A DNA stretch of 10,752 bases from NCBI GenBank assembly GCA_965603115.1, contig CBFDBT010000085.1, positions 1-10,752 on the forward strand, given 5' to 3'. This document shows, in pieces, positions 6,914-10,752 of this stretch; the first letter of the stretch is position 1, and each line of letters starts with the position of its first letter. This stretch comes from CBFDBT01 sp965603115. GTDB lineage: Bacteria; Pseudomonadota; Alphaproteobacteria; Sphingomonadales; Kordiimonadaceae. The notes beneath the pieces are model-generated. The model made no database searches and had not been told where the DNA came from. It saw only the letters and a program-made list of their open reading frames with translations. The translations under genes and the position numbers were made by a program.

Positions 6914-9900
6914 TTGAAACAAAACGTTAAATTTATTACTAAAGGCTTGTTAGTGATTACGGTGGTCATTGCTGTTGTATTTTCAGCTACGGCCCTACGT
7001 CTGCTATTTTCTCCTGTTGGCGTGCCCTATGCCACAGAAATGGTTGAAAGTGAAACGCAACGATTGCTCCCGGGTTGGGAGGTTTCATTTGAAAGTGCAG
7101 AGATAGGCTGGGGCTGGTCAGATGTACGCCCATGGTTAAGAATTGAAAATGCCACTGTCAAAGACCCCGAAGGTAAAATAGATGCCAAAGTTGAACACTT
7201 ATGGCTGGCCATTAGCCGCAGTGATATCTTAGCTGCAAAATTAACGGTACGCGCCATAGAAATCGACGGACTCCATTTAGAGGTTAAAAGTGGAGGTGGA
7301 AAATCTAATTTTTGGAAAAATATTGACCTAAAAAATGGGCCAAAATCATTAGCGCCTATTGTAAAAAGCCTCTTCAAGCATAGCAGTCAGTTGAGCAAAG
7401 GAATGATGCGTGTCAGTGATGTGTCTATGACAAATATTGATGCCAATATTCTTGATGAACTTGGCAGTAAGCTGATGTTGGTGAATATCCCGACTATAGA
7501 TTTCGAGGCCAGCCATGAACAATTGAAACTTTTGGTCAATGGTTACATCCAGTCAGGCAAAGGAAAAATTGATCTCCGCGTCACTGCAAATGGTGATGTG
7601 AAAAATGAAATAGTTTCATTTGATTGGGATAGCGACCCTGTTAACTTAAAAGATTTCACATCCCACCTCAAAGTTCCAGCTGTCCTTACCTATATAGATG
7701 CCCCTGTGGCTCTTTCATTATCTCTTGAAGCAGATGCAAGGACTGGTTTGACCTTTTCGGATTTATATCTTGAAGTCGGAAAAGGGCAGCTCTCTCATAG
7801 TGTTGCCTATCCCATCCCAGCAGAGGTCAATTATGTGGCGATAGAAGCAGAATTTGATCCCAAATCGGGTAATTTCCTAGTTAACGACTTTAAGGGTGAA
7901 ATTAAAGATTATAATTTAAGCGGTGAGGCGCTTGTTTATTTTGATGAGGGTGTCGCGCGCCCTGGGATAAAAGCTAGTTTAGGCCTTAATGGATTAACTC
8001 TTCCAGAGCTCAAGGTATATTGGCCTAATATAGGACGTAACACTGCAAAAAAATGGGTCATGGACAATATGACCACCGGCTCATTTAGTAATGTTAATTT
8101 TATGATTGATGTTGGGTCAAACGGTGTTGGTGCTTTTCGTGATGGCAGTGTTTTTGACCTCACATTTAAATTTAGGGGCCTTGATGCAAAATATAGCAAG
8201 ACGTTACCCATCATTACTGAGGCTGAAGGCTATAGTCGTTTAACACGCAAGATGTTTGATTTGACTGTAACTAGTGGTCAGGTTGATGGCATGACTCTTG
8301 GGACCTCTACATTTGCTGTGCATGATATTCACAAGCGTGGTGAGGCTTATAGTATTACGGATGTACACATTGCTGCCCCTCTTGAGCAGTTGCTGCATTT
8401 CACTGCCTTTGCCCCAATAAGTCTTAATGAACGCATGAATATCGCTCCTGAGCGCCTTAAAGGTTATGCCATTACTGATACAAATCTTCGAATTCCCATG
8501 GTCAAGGGTGTCACTGGTAAGGATATAGAGTTCACAACCCGTGTTCAAGGCACTGATGTAGAGGTTCATGACCTCTTGGGTGGTGAGGGTATCCGAAAGG
8601 GCACAGTAGATCTGACAGTTGATAAGCGTGGCCTGAAAGCAGAAGGTGATATAGACTTTAATGGTGTCTCCATGCATGCAAAATGGAGTGAAGATTTTGT
8701 CAAAGGGACGATTGACGGGGAGGATACAACAAAGTTTATTTTATCGGGTGCTATAGATGAAGTAGATCTTTTAGCTTTCAATGTTGATATTTCTAATTTC
8801 CTTGACGGCAAGGTTCCATCTGAAGCAACTTTTACTGGCCGTAAGTTTAATATTACACAGGGGCATTTTACGGCTGATGGCACACCTGCCATTATCAATG
8901 TTGACCAATTGGCATGGCAAAAAATATCAGGCCGTCCCGTGGTTATCTCTGGTTCAATGACCTTTTCACCGGACGAGATTACGCTTAGCCCATTAAATGC
9001 GCAGGGACCAGATATTAATATGTCAGCCGACTTATTATGGAAATTGGGTGACGATAAGCGCTTTGAAGCCCAATTTAACGTTGGTCAATTGGATAAAAAT
9101 ATATTTACCGCATCTGTAGAGCAGATCGGCATTGGACCGTACCACGCTACAATTTCAGCAAACGAGATTGATGTAGGTCCGTTCTTTGAAAGCCATCCTC
9201 AAGAAGCAGTTTCTGTTCCCGTTATCGCCCCTGTTGAGCCTTTAACGGCTTATATTGCACTCAGTGCCAAGAATGCTCACTTTCTAAATGGTGTAGAAGC
9301 AACGGATCTTACTTTGCAATCAACTTTTACAGATGATGGTCCGCAAGAAACTAAAGGTAAAGCCACCTTCAAAAGCGGAAAAGATATTAATCTTTCGGTT
9401 TTCATTGAAGATAACGGAACGAGAAGTCTGTGGGTTGAAACGGAAGATGCAGGGGCCTTGTTAAGCGGTACTGGGCTTTTCGCTCATGGAGTTGGAGGCA
9501 AGGTGACCTTTAATGGTCAAATTATGGGGTGGGGGGAAAGCTTAGAACTCAGCGGTTTAGCCAATGGCAAGAACATGAAAGTAATACCTCTGGGCATGCT
9601 AGAAAAGGAAGTTGAAATTGGTGTCATCACGGGCATAGATGAAATTGTAGGCGACAAAGGTACCGATTTCGGCACACTTGTAGTTCCTTTTAAATATGAC
9701 AAAGGTCTTCTAGACATTAATAATCTAAGGGCATCTGGCAGCAGCATAGGATTAACCCTTGAAGGCCAGGCAGATTATAATAGCCAAAAAATAAATATGA
9801 ACGGTGTTTATGTCCCAGTGTATGGGCTGAATGCGGCCATTTCCAACATTCCGATAATAGGTAACATATTAACTGGCAAAAAAGGTGAGGGTATCTTTGG

Positions 9901-10078
9901 CGTGGCTTACCGAGTGAAGGGGATGATTGATAATCCTACTGTCAGCATAAATCCATTGTCTGGCATCGCGCCTGGTATTTTCAGACGGATTTTCGAAGGC
10001 GGAAAAGGTAAAGTTTCTGACGTTAAGGACGAAAAGCCAAAGGAAGAGAAGCCAAAGCCTGAAAACGAGTCAGAATAA
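6914..10078 (+). CDS. AsmA-like / DUF3971 family envelope protein (YhdP-like)
   Basis: A very large, inner-membrane-anchored protein of the AsmA/YhdP/TamB class. Members bridge the periplasm as long beta-rich grooves and are implicated in moving phospholipids toward the outer membrane. With the start used here it has 1054 residues. A basic N-terminus (three Lys in the first ten residues) precedes one membrane helix at about 9-32. A long, mostly beta-strand periplasmic part follows, with the DUF3971-like block YWPNIGRNTAKKWVMDN near 369-385. The AsmA-like C-terminal region at about 918-1028 ends in INPLSGIAPGIFRRIF, typical of the family, followed by a Lys/Glu-rich tail. No ATG fits the N-terminus. 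TTG at 6914 is preferred, with GAG about 6 nt upstream; TTG at 6890 (1062 residues) is possible but adds an Ile/Leu/Glu segment unlike an n-region. It is divergent from glnE and ends 3 nt from the convergent tyrS. Confidence 0.88.
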   Translation: MKQNVKFITKGLLVITVVIAVVFSATALRLLFSPVGVPYATEMVESETQRLLPGWEVSFESAEIGWGWSDVRPWLRIENATVKDPEGKIDAKVEHLWLAISRSDILAAKLTVRAIEIDGLHLEVKSGGGKSNFWKNIDLKNGPKSLAPIVKSLFKHSSQLSKGMMRVSDVSMTNIDANILDELGSKLMLVNIPTIDFEASHEQLKLLVNGYIQSGKGKIDLRVTANGDVKNEIVSFDWDSDPVNLKDFTSHLKVPAVLTYIDAPVALSLSLEADARTGLTFSDLYLEVGKGQLSHSVAYPIPAEVNYVAIEAEFDPKSGNFLVNDFKGEIKDYNLSGEALVYFDEGVARPGIKASLGLNGLTLPELKVYWPNIGRNTAKKWVMDNMTTGSFSNVNFMIDVGSNGVGAFRDGSVFDLTFKFRGLDAKYSKTLPIITEAEGYSRLTRKMFDLTVTSGQVDGMTLGTSTFAVHDIHKRGEAYSITDVHIAAPLEQLLHFTAFAPISLNERMNIAPERLKGYAITDTNLRIPMVKGVTGKDIEFTTRVQGTDVEVHDLLGGEGIRKGTVDLTVDKRGLKAEGDIDFNGVSMHAKWSEDFVKGTIDGEDTTKFILSGAIDEVDLLAFNVDISNFLDGKVPSEATFTGRKFNITQGHFTADGTPAIINVDQLAWQKISGRPVVISGSMTFSPDEITLSPLNAQGPDINMSADLLWKLGDDKRFEAQFNVGQLDKNIFTASVEQIGIGPYHATISANEIDVGPFFESHPQEAVSVPVIAPVEPLTAYIALSAKNAHFLNGVEATDLTLQSTFTDDGPQETKGKATFKSGKDINLSVFIEDNGTRSLWVETEDAGALLSGTGLFAHGVGGKVTFNGQIMGWGESLELSGLANGKNMKVIPLGMLEKEVEIGVITGIDEIVGDKGTDFGTLVVPFKYDKGLLDINNLRASGSSIGLTLEGQADYNSQKINMNGVYVPVYGLNAAISNIPIIGNILTGKKGEGIFGVAYRVKGMIDNPTVSINPLSGIAPGIFRRIFEGGKGKVSDVKDEKPKEEKPKPENESE

Positions 10079-10081
10079 AAT

Positions 10082-10752
10082 TTATTTCAATTCTAATATC
10101 GCGTGGTTTTTCTTGCCTTTGGATAGTTTGGCTGAGCCATCCTCGAAGTGATCAGCTGTGAGATTAGCGTAGGTATCGTCAACCTTTTGATCATTAATTT
10201 TTAGGCCTCCGCCACTCGCTAGTTTGCGGGCTTCCCCATTTGATTTACAAAAACCAACATCAACAAAAGCAGCGTTAATACCATAGCCCTCGTCAAGTTG
10301 TGCTTGGGTGATTGTTATGGTGGGCAAATCGTCCCCAGCGCCGCCCTGTACAAAGGTCTGATGCGCTGTTTCAGCTGCAGCAAGGGCAGCAGATTCGCCG
10401 CGGCACATTTTGGTGGCTTCATGGGCGAGAATTTTTTTAGCTTCGTTGATTTCAGAACCTTGCAAAGATTCAAGCTTGGCAATCTCGTCCATAGGAAGTT
10501 CAGTGAAGAGCTTTAAAAAGCGACCAACATCGGCGTCTTGCGTATTGCGCCAAAATTGCCAGTAATCATAGGCTGAAAGCTGGGCTTCATTGAGCCAAAT
10601 AGCGCCGCTTTCGGTTTTACCCATCTTGCCACCGTCCGCAGTTGTGATCAAAGGAGTGGTCACACCATAAACTTCTTTTTGCGCTACACGGCGGGTTAGA
10701 TCGATACCATTGATGATATTGCCCCATTGATCAGAACCACCCAGTTGCAACA
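10082..10752 (-). CDS. tyrS: Tyrosyl-tRNA synthetase, C-terminal part; 5' end outside the window
   Basis: Class I aminoacyl-tRNA synthetase that charges tRNA-Tyr with tyrosine. About 223 of the usual roughly 400-420 residues are present. At the window edge is LQLGGSDQWGNI, the tyrosine/adenylate-binding signature. The KMSKS-equivalent loop follows as GKMGKTESGAIWL, the usual TyrRS variant (compare KFGKT in E. coli). The C-terminal S4-like RNA-binding domain is at about residues 160-200 of this fragment (VDVGFCKSNGEARKLASGGGLKIND). The codon at 10750-10748 is TTG encoding the conserved Leu of LQ(I/L)GGSDQW, so it is not a start; the frame runs off the right edge, and the HIGH-motif half is missing only because of the window. 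The TAA stop lies 3 nt from the AsmA-like gene's stop on the opposite strand. Confidence 0.98.
   Translation of the reverse strand, partial: LQLGGSDQWGNIINGIDLTRRVAQKEVYGVTTPLITTADGGKMGKTESGAIWLNEAQLSAYDYWQFWRNTQDADVGRFLKLFTELPMDEIAKLESLQGSEINEAKKILAHEATKMCRGESAALAAAETAHQTFVQGGAGDDLPTITITQAQLDEGYGINAAFVDVGFCKSNGEARKLASGGGLKINDQKVDDTYANLTADHFEDGSAKLSKGKKNHAILELK

Noticed and set aside
7027..7377. Minus-strand open frame opposite the start of the AsmA-like gene
   Set aside because: Antisense shadow of the membrane segment and following domain, with no family resemblance.
8240..8898. Open frames on the minus strand opposite the AsmA-like gene (8240-8677 and 8566-8898)
   Set aside because: They lie fully inside a long, family-recognisable coding region, show no recognisable domain and have cysteine- and Ser-rich shadow composition.
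10074..10086. AATAAA-A-TTTATT palindrome as a terminator between the convergent genes
   Set aside because: The stem is A/T only and has no U-tract; too weak for intrinsic termination.
1..10752. A defence, toxin-antitoxin, CRISPR, phage or transposon system
   Set aside because: Every substantial ORF belongs to a recognised housekeeping or envelope family, and no repeats, integrases or transposases are seen.

Overview
The window is about 10.75 kb of an AT-leaning bacterial chromosome that is densely packed with housekeeping and cell-envelope genes. The gene content, and the family type of each protein, point to an alphaproteobacterium. In particular, an M23 peptidase with a 'YPERQIF' type N-terminus is paired with a bactofilin, and glnE, a Bcp-type peroxiredoxin and a DUF455 ferritin-like gene lie together. 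I cannot fix the genus from sequence alone. There is no sign of mobile DNA, CRISPR, phage or RNA genes, and no gene-free stretch reaches 300 bases (the longest are about 100-120).

Layout. (1) Bases 1-618 (+) hold the C-terminal 205 codons of prfB (release factor 2); its 5' part lies left of the window. (2) A perfect 11-bp GC-rich hairpin flanked by A and T tracts (about 653-681) sits between two convergent genes and can terminate both. (3) Bases 720-2484 (-) hold a two-gene unit: a membrane-anchored M23 endopeptidase followed, with a 14-nt overlap, by a bactofilin. It has its own well-formed sigma70-like promoter very close to the start codon. (4) Bases 2604-6801 (-) hold a tightly coupled run glnE - bcp - DUF455 (4-nt ATGA overlap, then a 2-nt gap). 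It links the enzyme that adenylylates and deadenylylates glutamine synthetase to a peroxiredoxin that lacks the usual resolving cysteine, and to a ferritin-like diiron-type protein. (5) An intergenic segment of about 110 bp with a small perfect palindrome separates glnE from a divergent gene. (6) Bases 6914-10078 (+) hold a very large AsmA-like/DUF3971 (YhdP-like) envelope protein. (7) Bases 10082-10752 (-) hold the C-terminal half of tyrS, convergent with the AsmA-like gene and only 3 nt from it; its start is right of the window.

Functionally the window covers translation (prfB, tyrS), cell shape and wall remodelling (M23 peptidase plus bactofilin scaffold), nitrogen control (glnE) with redox/metal neighbours (bcp, DUF455), and envelope lipid homeostasis (YhdP-like protein). 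I did not find an unknown multi-gene system. The points most worth a second look are the near-leaderless promoter of the M23-bactofilin unit with a DnaA-box-like sequence over its -35, the single-cysteine Bcp, and the glnE-bcp-DUF455 coupling.
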